The position numbers and the translations under genes were made by a program. A DNA stretch of 22,363 bases from NCBI GenBank assembly GCA_002422505.1, contig DIVX01000163.1, positions 31,525 through 53,887 of the forward strand, written 5' to 3'. Shown piece by piece: positions 1 through 7,082 of this stretch (the stretch's first letter is position 1; each line of letters starts with the position of its first letter). Under the pieces are notes generated by a model that was not told where the DNA came from, searched no databases, and worked only from the letters and a program-made list of their open reading frames with translations. This stretch comes from Desulfovibrio sp. UBA6121 (lineage in GTDB: Bacteria; Desulfobacterota; Desulfovibrionia; Desulfovibrionales; Desulfovibrionaceae).

Positions 1-52
1 CGTCGGCCTCCGGAGCCGAAGGTCGGGCGTTCGAACCGCCCATTGCCCACCA
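1..52 (+). tRNA. tRNA-Arg (CCG), 3' portion, cut by the window start
   Basis: The sequence contains an anticodon arm (TCGGC at 3-7 pairing with GCCGA at 15-19) around the seven-base loop CTCCGGA. This puts anticodon CCG at 10-12, which reads CGG (Arg). It is followed by a five-base variable loop, a T arm (GGGCG at 25-29 with CGCCC at 37-41, loop TTCGAAC), the 3' acceptor strand at 42-48, a discriminator A at 49 and an encoded CCA at 50-52. The 5' acceptor strand and D arm lie outside the window. The arm geometry leaves little doubt that this is a tRNA; the isoacceptor call rests on the anticodon. Confidence 0.93.
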
Positions 53-60
53 GCGTCACC

Positions 61-90
61 AAAGGGTCATGCCTCGGCATGGCCCTTTTT
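61..90 (+). terminator. Intrinsic terminator of the tRNA-Arg transcript
   Basis: A 12-bp stem with one G-T wobble pairs 61-72 with 77-88 around a four-base CTCG loop. It runs directly into a tract of five T's (86-90). It lies 8 bases after the tRNA CCA end and fits a Rho-independent terminator for the tRNA. Confidence 0.85.
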
Positions 91-121
91 CGTTTCCCCC
101 ACCGCAACGCCGGAGGCACCC

Positions 122-691
122 ATGCCCACACACGACACCGGACGGAAAGACAGCACACTGGCCCTGCGCGCCGTCCTCGGCTGCATCGGATGCCTCGGAC
201 TTCTTGCCCTTGGCGGCTGCGGCGCAAACGGCATACACCTGGGCGGCCCCGCAAGCCTCAAGGCGCAGCTATCCCCCACCAAGGGCAGCACGGCCAGCGG
301 GCTCATGACCTTCCGTCAGCAGGGCAAGGAGGTCCTCATCCAAGGCAGCTTTGACGGGCTCACCCCCGGCGCGCACGGGCTGCACATCCACGAGGGCAGC
401 GACTGCGGCGGCGTGAACGCGCGCAACGCCGGCGGCCACCTGAACCCCGCAGGCGTGCGCCACGGCAGCCCGGCCAGCCCCGCGCACCACCTGGGCGACC
501 TGCCCATGCTCACGGCAGGCAAGGACGGCCAGGCCCGCTTCCAGGCCCGCATGGACGGCCTGACGCTGGACAAGGGGCCCAAGGGCATCTCCGGCCGCAC
601 CGTCATCGTCACCGCCCGGCCCGATGACTTCACCACCCAGCCCGACGGGAACTCCGGCCCGGCGGTGGCCTGCGGCGTAATACAGCCGTAA
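122..691 (+). CDS. sodC: Cu/Zn superoxide dismutase-like lipoprotein with incomplete copper site
   Basis: This 189-aa protein belongs to the Cu/Zn superoxide dismutase family, which normally converts superoxide to peroxide and oxygen in the periplasm. Residues 15-33 form a hydrophobic export signal ending in LGGC, so Cys33 is probably lipidated. Family residues present are the HxH copper pair (H88, H90), GGHLNP with the bridging His (H106), H114, H123 and D126 of HLGDL, and the disulfide cysteines (C95, C184). Two key residues are missing. The copper ligand normally in the ...VxH strand is Thr (T164), and the active-site Arg before ACGV is Ala (A181). The Zn site looks intact. The start is set by GGAGG at 112-116, five bases before the ATG. 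Fold assignment is secure; dismutase activity is doubtful. Alternatives are a metal-storage, copper-handling or structural role. Confidence 0.85.
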   Translation: MPTHDTGRKDSTLALRAVLGCIGCLGLLALGGCGANGIHLGGPASLKAQLSPTKGSTASGLMTFRQQGKEVLIQGSFDGLTPGAHGLHIHEGSDCGGVNARNAGGHLNPAGVRHGSPASPAHHLGDLPMLTAGKDGQARFQARMDGLTLDKGPKGISGRTVIVTARPDDFTTQPDGNSGPAVACGVIQP

Positions 692-707
692 CCCACCGCC
701 TGCGCAC

Positions 708-744
708 AAAAAAGGCCCCGCCGAAGCGGGGCCGCTTTATTTCG
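708..744. terminator. Bidirectional intrinsic terminator between the convergent sodC-like and chemoreceptor genes
   Basis: A perfect 8-bp stem (GGCCCCGC at 714-721 with GCGGGGCC at 726-733) closes a CGAA tetraloop. Six A's at 708-713 give a run of six T's on the minus strand. A T-rich tail (gctttatttc) follows on the plus strand. It sits between the stop at 691 and the minus-strand stop at 756, so it can serve both genes, with the better T tract on the minus strand. Confidence 0.85.
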
Positions 745-755
745 TTCCGTCTTGC

Positions 756-2516
756 TCAGCAGGTAGCCGCGTTCTGCGCCGCTGCCCGACCCAGGTTCAC
801 ATCCACGCCCAGCACTCCCGCAAGCTCACCGTTCTGCGCCAAAATCGGGGCGGAAACGGTGATGCAGTTCTCGCCCGTGGCGCTGGAGACATACACTTCA
901 CTCACCGCCAAACTGCGCGACTCCACCGGCTGGCGATACCAGGCCCGGCTCGACCAGTCGCGCCCGTAGGCGGAAGCGTCCGCGCTGATGCCGTCCGGCC
1001 CGCGGCCGATGTTCGACACAACCTGACGGCCCTTGGCGTCCGTAAGATACAACAGCTCCAGAGAGCCGTTCTGCCCCAAGGCCTGGCGCATGGCGTCCTC
1101 CTGCCCGGCGCGCTGCATGGAGCGCATGCGCGGGTCGGCCGTCAGCCTCTCCACAAAGTCCTGCACGGCGCCGCCGCCAAGCAGCTGGAACACGGCGTTC
1201 ATTGATTCCAGCTCCACCACCCGGCCCATCAGCCCGGCAACGGAAGCCTCCGCGCCCTGCGCCCCGGCATAGCTTTGCTCAGAAATGACCTTGACCTGCC
1301 GCACGATGTCGCTGATGTGCCCGCTTGTGACGGCCTGCTCGCCCGCAGCATCGGCCATGTCGCGGATATGCTGGGCCGTCTCGCCCGCAAGCTCCACAAT
1401 CTCGCGCAGCGACGCGCCGGAGTCCTGCGCCAGGCCCACGGCGCTGTTCACGCGGCTGGCCGTCTCCTCCATGTCGCGCTCCGTGCGCTCCACCCCCTGC
1501 TGAATGCCCAGGGTGCGCTGGCCCACCTCGCGCGTGGCGTTCATGGTCTTCTCCGCCAGCTTGCGCACCTCGTCGGCCACCACGGCGAAGCCCCGGCCCG
1601 CATCGCCCGCGCGCGCAGCCTCGATGGCCGCGTTGAGCGCCAGCAGGTTCGTCTGGTCGGCAATGTCGGAAATGACCTCCATGATTTTCTCCACGGCCAG
1701 GGCCTGGGTGCCCAGGTCGCGCACCACGGCGGCCAGATCCTGGGCCTTCTGCTCCACGGCGCGGATGGCCGCCACGGTTTCATCCACGGCGTCGGACCCG
1801 CTGCGAGCCTTGTCCTGGGCCAGCTGGGCCTGATCCACGGCGCTGCTGGAGCGGGCCAGCATCTGCCGCACGGCCTCGTCCAGGCGATCCATGGAGCTGG
1901 CCGCGTCCTGCATCAGCAGTTGCTGCCGCTGCGCCCCTGCCCCGCTGGCCTCGGAAAGGGCGCGCAACTCCTCGCAGGAGCCGTGGATGCCGCCAATGGC
2001 CACGCCAAGGGTCTTGGAGGCGGAAAGCAGCCCATTGCGGCGCGAAGCCTCGGCGCGTTCCCGCGCGCTGACGGCCTCTGCCTTGGCCTGGCTCACCGCG
2101 AGCGTCTGGCTGTCCAACTGCCGCAGCAGTTCCGTCTCCCGCGCGCGCAAGGCCTCAAGTTCATCGACAATCTTGTGCATTCCCTGAAAAACAATAACAA
2201 ATTTGTCGGTCGCGCCCTTGTCCGCATGGTGGCGAGTTTTAGAGGAAGCGGCGTCGCCTCTGGTCACAAGGTCTGCAAGCTTTTCTGCAAAAGCATGCAA
2301 AGCAAGATGACTGCGAAAAAGAAGCCCGGCGCAGGCCACAAGCAGCAGAATCCCCATAAGCCAGCCGTAGCCAACGGCAAGAGTTTGCAAAGACGTAAAA
2401 CCAGACATGCTTGCAGCAAGGCTCCGCTCGCCAGGGGTGACGCTCAAAACACAAATTACGAAGACGATACAGCCTAGCATTATCAAGCTATTCACAAAAT
2501 GCATACGTATATTCAT
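756..2516 (-). CDS. Methyl-accepting chemotaxis protein with C-terminal Cache/PDC-like domain
   Basis: A 586-aa chemoreceptor that would signal to the CheA/CheW array. Two N-terminal membrane segments (about residues 8-25 and 46-67) enclose only about 20 residues, so there is no real periplasmic sensor. A coiled-coil linker without a clear HAMP follows. The conserved signalling hairpin is at about 283-323 (DQTNLLALNAAIEAARAG, then GRGFAVVADEVRKLAEKT). Residues about 450-586 form a single Cache/PDC-like domain (RDWSSRAWYRQP, then SEVYVSSATGE, ITVSAPI and LAGVLGVDVNL). In most receptors such a domain is extracytoplasmic and precedes the membrane; by topology it is cytoplasmic here. I chose the ATG at 2516, with AGGAG at 2528-2532. 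A GTG at 2552 extends the frame but has no ribosome-binding site and lies upstream of the predicted transcription start. The ligand is unknown. Confidence 0.93.
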   Translation of the reverse strand: MNIRMHFVNSLIMLGCIVFVICVLSVTPGERSLAASMSGFTSLQTLAVGYGWLMGILLLVACAGLLFRSHLALHAFAEKLADLVTRGDAASSKTRHHADKGATDKFVIVFQGMHKIVDELEALRARETELLRQLDSQTLAVSQAKAEAVSARERAEASRRNGLLSASKTLGVAIGGIHGSCEELRALSEASGAGAQRQQLLMQDAASSMDRLDEAVRQMLARSSSAVDQAQLAQDKARSGSDAVDETVAAIRAVEQKAQDLAAVVRDLGTQALAVEKIMEVISDIADQTNLLALNAAIEAARAGDAGRGFAVVADEVRKLAEKTMNATREVGQRTLGIQQGVERTERDMEETASRVNSAVGLAQDSGASLREIVELAGETAQHIRDMADAAGEQAVTSGHISDIVRQVKVISEQSYAGAQGAEASVAGLMGRVVELESMNAVFQLLGGGAVQDFVERLTADPRMRSMQRAGQEDAMRQALGQNGSLELLYLTDAKGRQVVSNIGRGPDGISADASAYGRDWSSRAWYRQPVESRSLAVSEVYVSSATGENCITVSAPILAQNGELAGVLGVDVNLGRAAAQNAATC

Positions 2517-2560
2517 TGCTGCCGAAACTCCTGTCGTTGAGGGAAACGCCACGGACGCTT

Positions 2561-2576
2561 AGCAAAATGTCGGCCA
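2561..2576 (-). promoter_or_regulatory. Candidate sigma-54 promoter of the chemoreceptor gene
   Basis: Read on the minus strand, 2576 to 2561 is TGGCCGACATTTTGCT. It has the invariant GG (-24) and GC (-12) at the correct separation and matches 9 of the 12 defined positions of the sigma-54 consensus TGGCACG-N4-TTGCW. Transcription would start near 2550. This gives a leader of about 34 bases containing the AGGAG and supports the ATG at 2516 as the start. Found by eye only; no enhancer-binding site was identified. Confidence 0.5.
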
Positions 2577-2616
2577 TGAGACCGGAGAGGGAGAGAGACG
2601 GCGCTTCTGAAAGTCG

Positions 2617-2645
2617 TTGCAAGCAGAGCGCAATTCTTGCAAAAT
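2617..2645 (+). promoter_or_regulatory. Candidate sigma-70 promoter for the YdbH-like/CHAT operon
   Basis: TTGCAA (2617-2622) and CAAAAT (2640-2645) are separated by 17 bases. Each matches 4 of 6 positions of the -35 and -10 consensus. They lie about 70 bases upstream of the operon's first ATG in a locally AT-richer stretch. TTGCAA recurs at 2637-2642, so the region could also hold an operator. Weak evidence. Confidence 0.3.
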
Positions 2646-2712
2646 TGCAGGCATTGGTGGGTCAGAATCCCCCATCCGACATCCTGGGGAGCTAAAACCC
2701 ATCGGAGCGGCA

Positions 2713-5700
2713 ATGTCTGGCAACAAAAATACGGGAACAAGAAAGTCGCGCACACGCAAAGTGCTGTCGCGCATCGCCCTGGCCCTGGCCCTGCTGCTTT
2801 GCCTCGCGGGCGGGCTGCTCCTGGCTTTGCCCTCCCTGCTTTCGTCGGACTGGTCGCGTGGCCGGGCGCAAGCGCTGCTGGCCGAATCCACGGGCAGGCC
2901 CGCGCAACTGCGCCAGCTGCGCTTCAGCTGGGCCGATGGCCTGCGCGTGCAGGACGTGCGCCTGGGCGAAGGGCAGCTCGACGACGCCCGCTTCCTGGCC
3001 TCGCTTCAGGACCTGCACCTGAATTTTGAGTTGCTGCCCCTGCTGCGCGGCGACCTGCGCCTGACCCTCGCCCTGCGGGGCCTGCAACTGCGCGTGCCCC
3101 AGGCCTCCCCGCCCGCCCAGCCGCCCAAGCCCCTGCCCGACGCCCTGCGCGAGTTCTTCGCCGCCCTGCGCAACGCCCTGGCCCCGCTGCCACTGGCCCA
3201 GGACGCGCACCTGAACATCGACCTGACGGACATGACCGTGCGCCTGGAGGCGGCCCCGGACGAAAAGCAGGCTGGCGCAGGGGCTCTTGAGCTGCGGCAC
3301 ATGGAGCTGCACCTTGCGGCGCAGGGTCTGCAAAGCGCGCCTGTGACCTTGCAGGCCGCGCTGGAACTGGCCCCCCTCGAAGCCAATAGGGCAGACGCGC
3401 CTTTAAACGCGCAGCCCGTCCCCCTGCGTCTCAACGCCAGCCTCAGCAAAATCAAGGACGCCTCAGGCCGTGTGAACCCGGCCCAGGCCGAGCTTTCCGC
3501 CAGCCTCGACACCCCAGGCCTGGAACTGGATATGGCAGGCAGCCTGGTCACAACGCTCAAAGCCAACCTGCGGGCCAAGCCCGGCCAGCTTCTGAACACC
3601 CTGCGCCCGCTTTTGCCTGCGCCCCAGCCGGAGCTGGATGGAAGCCTGGCCTTGGGACTTACCCTTGCCCTGGCTAAGTCAGATCAAAACACGGCAGGCC
3701 AGCTTGAGCTGACCCTGGTCTGCAAGGCCGAAGGCCTTGGCCTGCGCGGCGGCCCCCTGGGCGTAAAAGCCGCAGGGCCTTTCACCTTCAGCCTCACGCA
3801 GCAGGCCGCCTTCGACCTCCAGGCCGAGACGGTGCGCCTGCCGGGCAGCCTTACCCTCGCGCCAGGCGGCAACGCGCACTGGACGGCTTCAGTGCTGGGC
3901 ATTGCGGAAGGCGCGCCGCGCGTAAACCTTTCGCTGACAGACACCCGCCTGGCCCTGGGCGGCCAGCTCCCGGCCCTGCGCGCCTTCTTGCCGCAGGGTC
4001 TCAGCCTGGGCCAGGTGGAGGTCTCTCTGCAAAGCCTGGAGCTGGCATCCACCCTGCCCGGCCCTGGCGAAAGGCCGGAAATCTCCGCCAGCGTGCGGGG
4101 GCTTGCGTGCAGCGCGGACAAGATCAAACGCCGTGCTGGCGGCAAATCCCTGAGTTTGGAGCACGCGCTCCTGCGCCTCGATGCCGCCAGCCTGAGCCTG
4201 CCCGCCGCCGCCCCAGGCCGGGCAGAGGCCAGCCTTGCGGCGGAACTGCGCGGCCTGCGCCAGACCGGGCCGCAGCCCCTTGCCGTGCGGGCGATCACCC
4301 TGCCGCCCCTGGCGTTACAAATACAGAACCTGCGCCAGGACCCGGCGGCGCTTTACGGCCTTGCGTGCACTGCGGCCTTGGAACTCCAGGCCCAGGCAGA
4401 AGGCATTGAGGCCAAGGGCAAGATCGAGCTGCCGACCCTGGGCGCGGCTCTGAACGTGCAGGCCGAATTGCCTGCCGCCAAAGCCGTGAACATCGCGTTG
4501 AAGGCCTTGGATCTGAACGCCCCACGCTTGCGCCTGCCGCAACCCGGCAAAAAGGCGCTGGAACTGCCGCTCACCCTGCACGCCAGCGCGCCCGGCATCA
4601 CCCTGAGCGGCCCTGGCCTTGCGCCCAGCTTCAGCGAATTATCCTTCAGCCTCGACCTGGGCAAAGCCCTGCGCAGCGCCGGTCAGGCCAGCCTGAACGG
4701 ACCTAACGGGCGCGAGCTGCGTACCCGGGGCGCGCTGACCCTGGACGCGCACGACGCCCTGGTTCTGGCCACAGCCGCCGCCCTGGCGCCGCCGCAGGCC
4801 AAGGCCACGGGCTCCCTAAACCTGGACTGGAACCTTGATGCGACCCTGCCCGCTCCTGCGCCCCATGCGGCGGCGGCAGCCAACGCCGGGGTCACAAAGA
4901 AGCTCAGCCAAAGTTTGAAGGAATTGGCCTTTGTGCGCCAGGCGGGGGCCGTGCTCAGCCTCAAGGGCGTGTCGCTGGACTGGCCCCAGAAGCACGCACC
5001 GGGCAAGACCGCGCAAACCTTGCGCCTGCGCGGCCTCAGCACGCCGCGCCCCCTGCGCCTGACCAGCCGCGACGGCCTTGCCGAGGCCAGCCTTGCGGGC
5101 TCCCTGGCCTTTGGCCCCATGGACGCCTTGCCGGGCGTGGGCAAGCTGGCCCGGCCCCTGCGCGGGCTGCTCAGCCTCAATGCGGCCCAGCAGGGCGGGC
5201 GCTCGGCCCAAATCTCGCAGGTTCTGCACCTGGACGGCCTGAACCTGGACCAGAACCTGACGCTGACGTTGGACAAGCTGGACACGGTGCTCGACCGCGA
5301 CCAGGACCGCCTTGCCGCCGTGCTGGAGCTGGTGGACGGAAGCATCTCCTTCAACATGACTACCGGGTTGGACGCCCTGCCCGCCAGCGCTGCGGCCAAA
5401 GGCATCGGCGGCTCTGGACGCCTGGAGGCCGGGGCCGAGGCGCGACTTTCCGGCGGACGCAGCCTGTGGCTTTCCGCGCGGCTTGTAAGCCCGGGGCTCA
5501 ATCTGCACGTAGGGCCGGAGCTCTCAGCGGAAGCCTTCACCAGTTCCCTGCGCGTAAGCCGCCGCTTCAGACTTTCGCGCGGGCTGCTCTGCCCCGGTGC
5601 CCAGGCGGAAGCCGCCCTGCCCTTGTCCGAACAGGTTTTCGACCTCGCTCCCGGCTTGAGCCCGCAGCGTACAGCCCCCAGCGCCGAGGCCCTGGGCCAG

Positions 5701-6489
5701 CTGCTGCGCGACGACAGGACAAATGTTTCCGGTGCCGCGACAGGCGTAATGACAGGCGGCACCGTCAGCCTGGGGCGGCTCAAAACGCGGCAGGGCGGCC
5801 TGCCCCTGGACCTGCGCGACCTGGAGCTGCGCCTGGACGATTCCGGCCCGGTGCCGGGCTTGCGGAGCTTCCGCGCCGGGTTGCTCGGCGGCGACATCAT
5901 GGGCAGCGCCAACGTGCGCAAAACCTCTGGCCAGTATTCCTTGAACGCGGAGCTGGCCTTCACCGGCATCGACCCCAGCCGCCTGCTGCCGGACAAGGCC
6001 CCGCGCGACCAGGGCGAGCAGGCCGAGGCCTCCGGACGGCTGAGCCTCACCCTGCCCCTGACCGCCGACCCGCAGGAGCTGCTCCAACGGCTTTCCCTCC
6101 GGGCGGACTTCACCAAAATCGGGCCGCGCACCCTGGAGCGCATGCTCTACGCCCTGGACCCGCAGGAGCAGAACGAGACCATCGTGCAGCAGCGCCGCCT
6201 CATGGACATCGGCTATCCGCGCCATTTGCGCGTGCAGGCCGCCTACGGCAACCTGAGCCTTTCCGGCGCGGTGGACGTAAAGGGCTTCCAGCTGGACCTG
6301 CCCCCGGTGGACCGGCTGGGCATAGCCAACCTGCCGCTTGGCGCACAGCTCGCCAAACCCTTGGCCGCTGTGCCAGGGCTCATCAAGATCCTGGACGCGG
6401 CCTCCGGTACCGTCATCTGCCGCGACCCGGCAGGCCCGCCGGGCGCGCTGCGCGTCGTCGTCCCAGCCAGCCAAGGAGCATCGAAATGA
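2713..6489 (+). CDS. AsmA/YdbH-like intermembrane (phospholipid transport) protein
   Basis: A 1258-aa inner-membrane-anchored envelope protein. A basic N terminus (KSRTRK) is followed by one membrane segment (about residues 19-41). Next comes the AsmA-family start LPSLLSSDWSRGRAQALL...TGRP, whose long beta-strand repeats are expected to form a lipid-conducting groove across the periplasm. The rest is low-complexity, Leu/Ala-rich beta structure. A C-terminal block (about 1130-1215) contains GPRTLERMLYALDP and YGNLSLSGAVDVKG. The assignment to the YdbH branch rests mainly on the next gene, which carries a YdbL-type domain, as in the E. coli ydbH-ynbE-ydbL cluster. It is longer than E. coli YdbH (about 880 aa). 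The start is the ATG at 2713 with GGAG at 2704-2707; an upstream in-frame TTG at 2617 lacks support. It overlaps the next gene by ATGA. Other AsmA-like classes are possible. Confidence 0.8.
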   Translation: MSGNKNTGTRKSRTRKVLSRIALALALLLCLAGGLLLALPSLLSSDWSRGRAQALLAESTGRPAQLRQLRFSWADGLRVQDVRLGEGQLDDARFLASLQDLHLNFELLPLLRGDLRLTLALRGLQLRVPQASPPAQPPKPLPDALREFFAALRNALAPLPLAQDAHLNIDLTDMTVRLEAAPDEKQAGAGALELRHMELHLAAQGLQSAPVTLQAALELAPLEANRADAPLNAQPVPLRLNASLSKIKDASGRVNPAQAELSASLDTPGLELDMAGSLVTTLKANLRAKPGQLLNTLRPLLPAPQPELDGSLALGLTLALAKSDQNTAGQLELTLVCKAEGLGLRGGPLGVKAAGPFTFSLTQQAAFDLQAETVRLPGSLTLAPGGNAHWTASVLGIAEGAPRVNLSLTDTRLALGGQLPALRAFLPQGLSLGQVEVSLQSLELASTLPGPGERPEISASVRGLACSADKIKRRAGGKSLSLEHALLRLDAASLSLPAAAPGRAEASLAAELRGLRQTGPQPLAVRAITLPPLALQIQNLRQDPAALYGLACTAALELQAQAEGIEAKGKIELPTLGAALNVQAELPAAKAVNIALKALDLNAPRLRLPQPGKKALELPLTLHASAPGITLSGPGLAPSFSELSFSLDLGKALRSAGQASLNGPNGRELRTRGALTLDAHDALVLATAAALAPPQAKATGSLNLDWNLDATLPAPAPHAAAAANAGVTKKLSQSLKELAFVRQAGAVLSLKGVSLDWPQKHAPGKTAQTLRLRGLSTPRPLRLTSRDGLAEASLAGSLAFGPMDALPGVGKLARPLRGLLSLNAAQQGGRSAQISQVLHLDGLNLDQNLTLTLDKLDTVLDRDQDRLAAVLELVDGSISFNMTTGLDALPASAAAKGIGGSGRLEAGAEARLSGGRSLWLSARLVSPGLNLHVGPELSAEAFTSSLRVSRRFRLSRGLLCPGAQAEAALPLSEQVFDLAPGLSPQRTAPSAEALGQLLRDDRTNVSGAATGVMTGGTVSLGRLKTRQGGLPLDLRDLELRLDDSGPVPGLRSFRAGLLGGDIMGSANVRKTSGQYSLNAELAFTGIDPSRLLPDKAPRDQGEQAEASGRLSLTLPLTADPQELLQRLSLRADFTKIGPRTLERMLYALDPQEQNETIVQQRRLMDIGYPRHLRVQAAYGNLSLSGAVDVKGFQLDLPPVDRLGIANLPLGAQLAKPLAAVPGLIKILDAASGTVICRDPAGPPGALRVVVPASQGASK

Positions 6490-7082
6490 AACGCCTTCTC
6501 GTCGCCATTGCCTGCCTGACCTTTGCCCCGGCCCTTGCCGGGTGCACCCTCGCGGAGGTCAAGGTCAACGTGGCCAGCGAGCGCACCTCGCTGGAGAACC
6601 AGATCCTCGGCTCCTACAACTCCCTTTCCGAGGAAACGCTGCTGGTGGCCTCGGTGCGCGGGGTGGACCCGCTAGGGCGCATCCAGACGCCGCCGAAGAA
6701 AAGCCAGGAGCAGCAGGACGCCATCGCAGCCATGCAGGTGGTCTCCTTCCACGCCGACGACATCGACGCCTTCAAGCGCCTGGGCTGGGTGGGCGAGGAC
6801 AACCAGGGGCTGCTGCAAGCCTTCCCCCTGCAGCGCGACAAGGCCCCGGAGGAACTGAAGGATTTCGCCGCGCGCTACCGCAAGCAGGAGTTCGACAGCG
6901 TGCTTGCGGAGGTCAACGCCGCGCGTCAGGTCATCATGCGCAGGGCCATTGAGACCAACGCCCGCCTGACCCAGGCCGACCTGCCCAAGGTGCGGGCCGT
7001 GTTCGCCAAGCTCGCGGCCGATACCTCCCAGCCCGGCGACAAGCTCCAGAACCTTGATGGCTCCTGGACGGTGAAGCGATGA
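6486..7082 (+). CDS. Lipoprotein with C-terminal YdbL-like (DUF1318) domain
   Basis: A 198-aa putative outer-membrane lipoprotein. The signal peptide ends in ALAGC with the lipidated Cys at residue 20. The segment after it (EVKVNVASERTSLENQILG) resembles the short lipoprotein YnbE in position and style. Residues about 135-198 match the DUF1318/YdbL pattern: VLAEVNAARQ, an alpha-helical stretch, PGDKLQN, then a DGSWTVKR ending. In E. coli, YnbE and YdbL are separate products encoded beside ydbH and work with it as an envelope bridge. Here the two parts appear joined in one chain, with an extra middle region (about 50-130) of unknown role. AAGGAG precedes the start. ATGA overlaps at both ends imply translational coupling with the AsmA-like gene before and the CHAT gene after. 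The domain call is fairly secure; the fusion reading is inference. Confidence 0.8.
   Translation: MKRLLVAIACLTFAPALAGCTLAEVKVNVASERTSLENQILGSYNSLSEETLLVASVRGVDPLGRIQTPPKKSQEQQDAIAAMQVVSFHADDIDAFKRLGWVGEDNQGLLQAFPLQRDKAPEELKDFAARYRKQEFDSVLAEVNAARQVIMRRAIETNARLTQADLPKVRAVFAKLAADTSQPGDKLQNLDGSWTVKR

Noticed and set aside
1..90. The tRNA-Arg 3' end as an integration site for a genomic island.
   Set aside because: There is no integrase, no repeat of the tRNA end and no mobile gene in the window.
1275..2477. A 400-codon plus-strand frame opposite the chemoreceptor gene.
   Set aside because: Its translation is rich in His, Gly, Ala and Leu with no family features, and it lies wholly antisense to a clear MCP.
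2517..2552. GTG at 2552 as the start of the chemoreceptor.
   Set aside because: It has no ribosome-binding site and lies upstream of the start implied by the sigma-54-type promoter; the ATG at 2516 is better supported.
2540..2610. A FliA (sigma-28) promoter for the chemoreceptor, based on GCCGACAT.
   Set aside because: The -10-like element matches 6 of 8 positions but no -35 element is found at the right distance; the sigma-54 reading of the same bases fits better.
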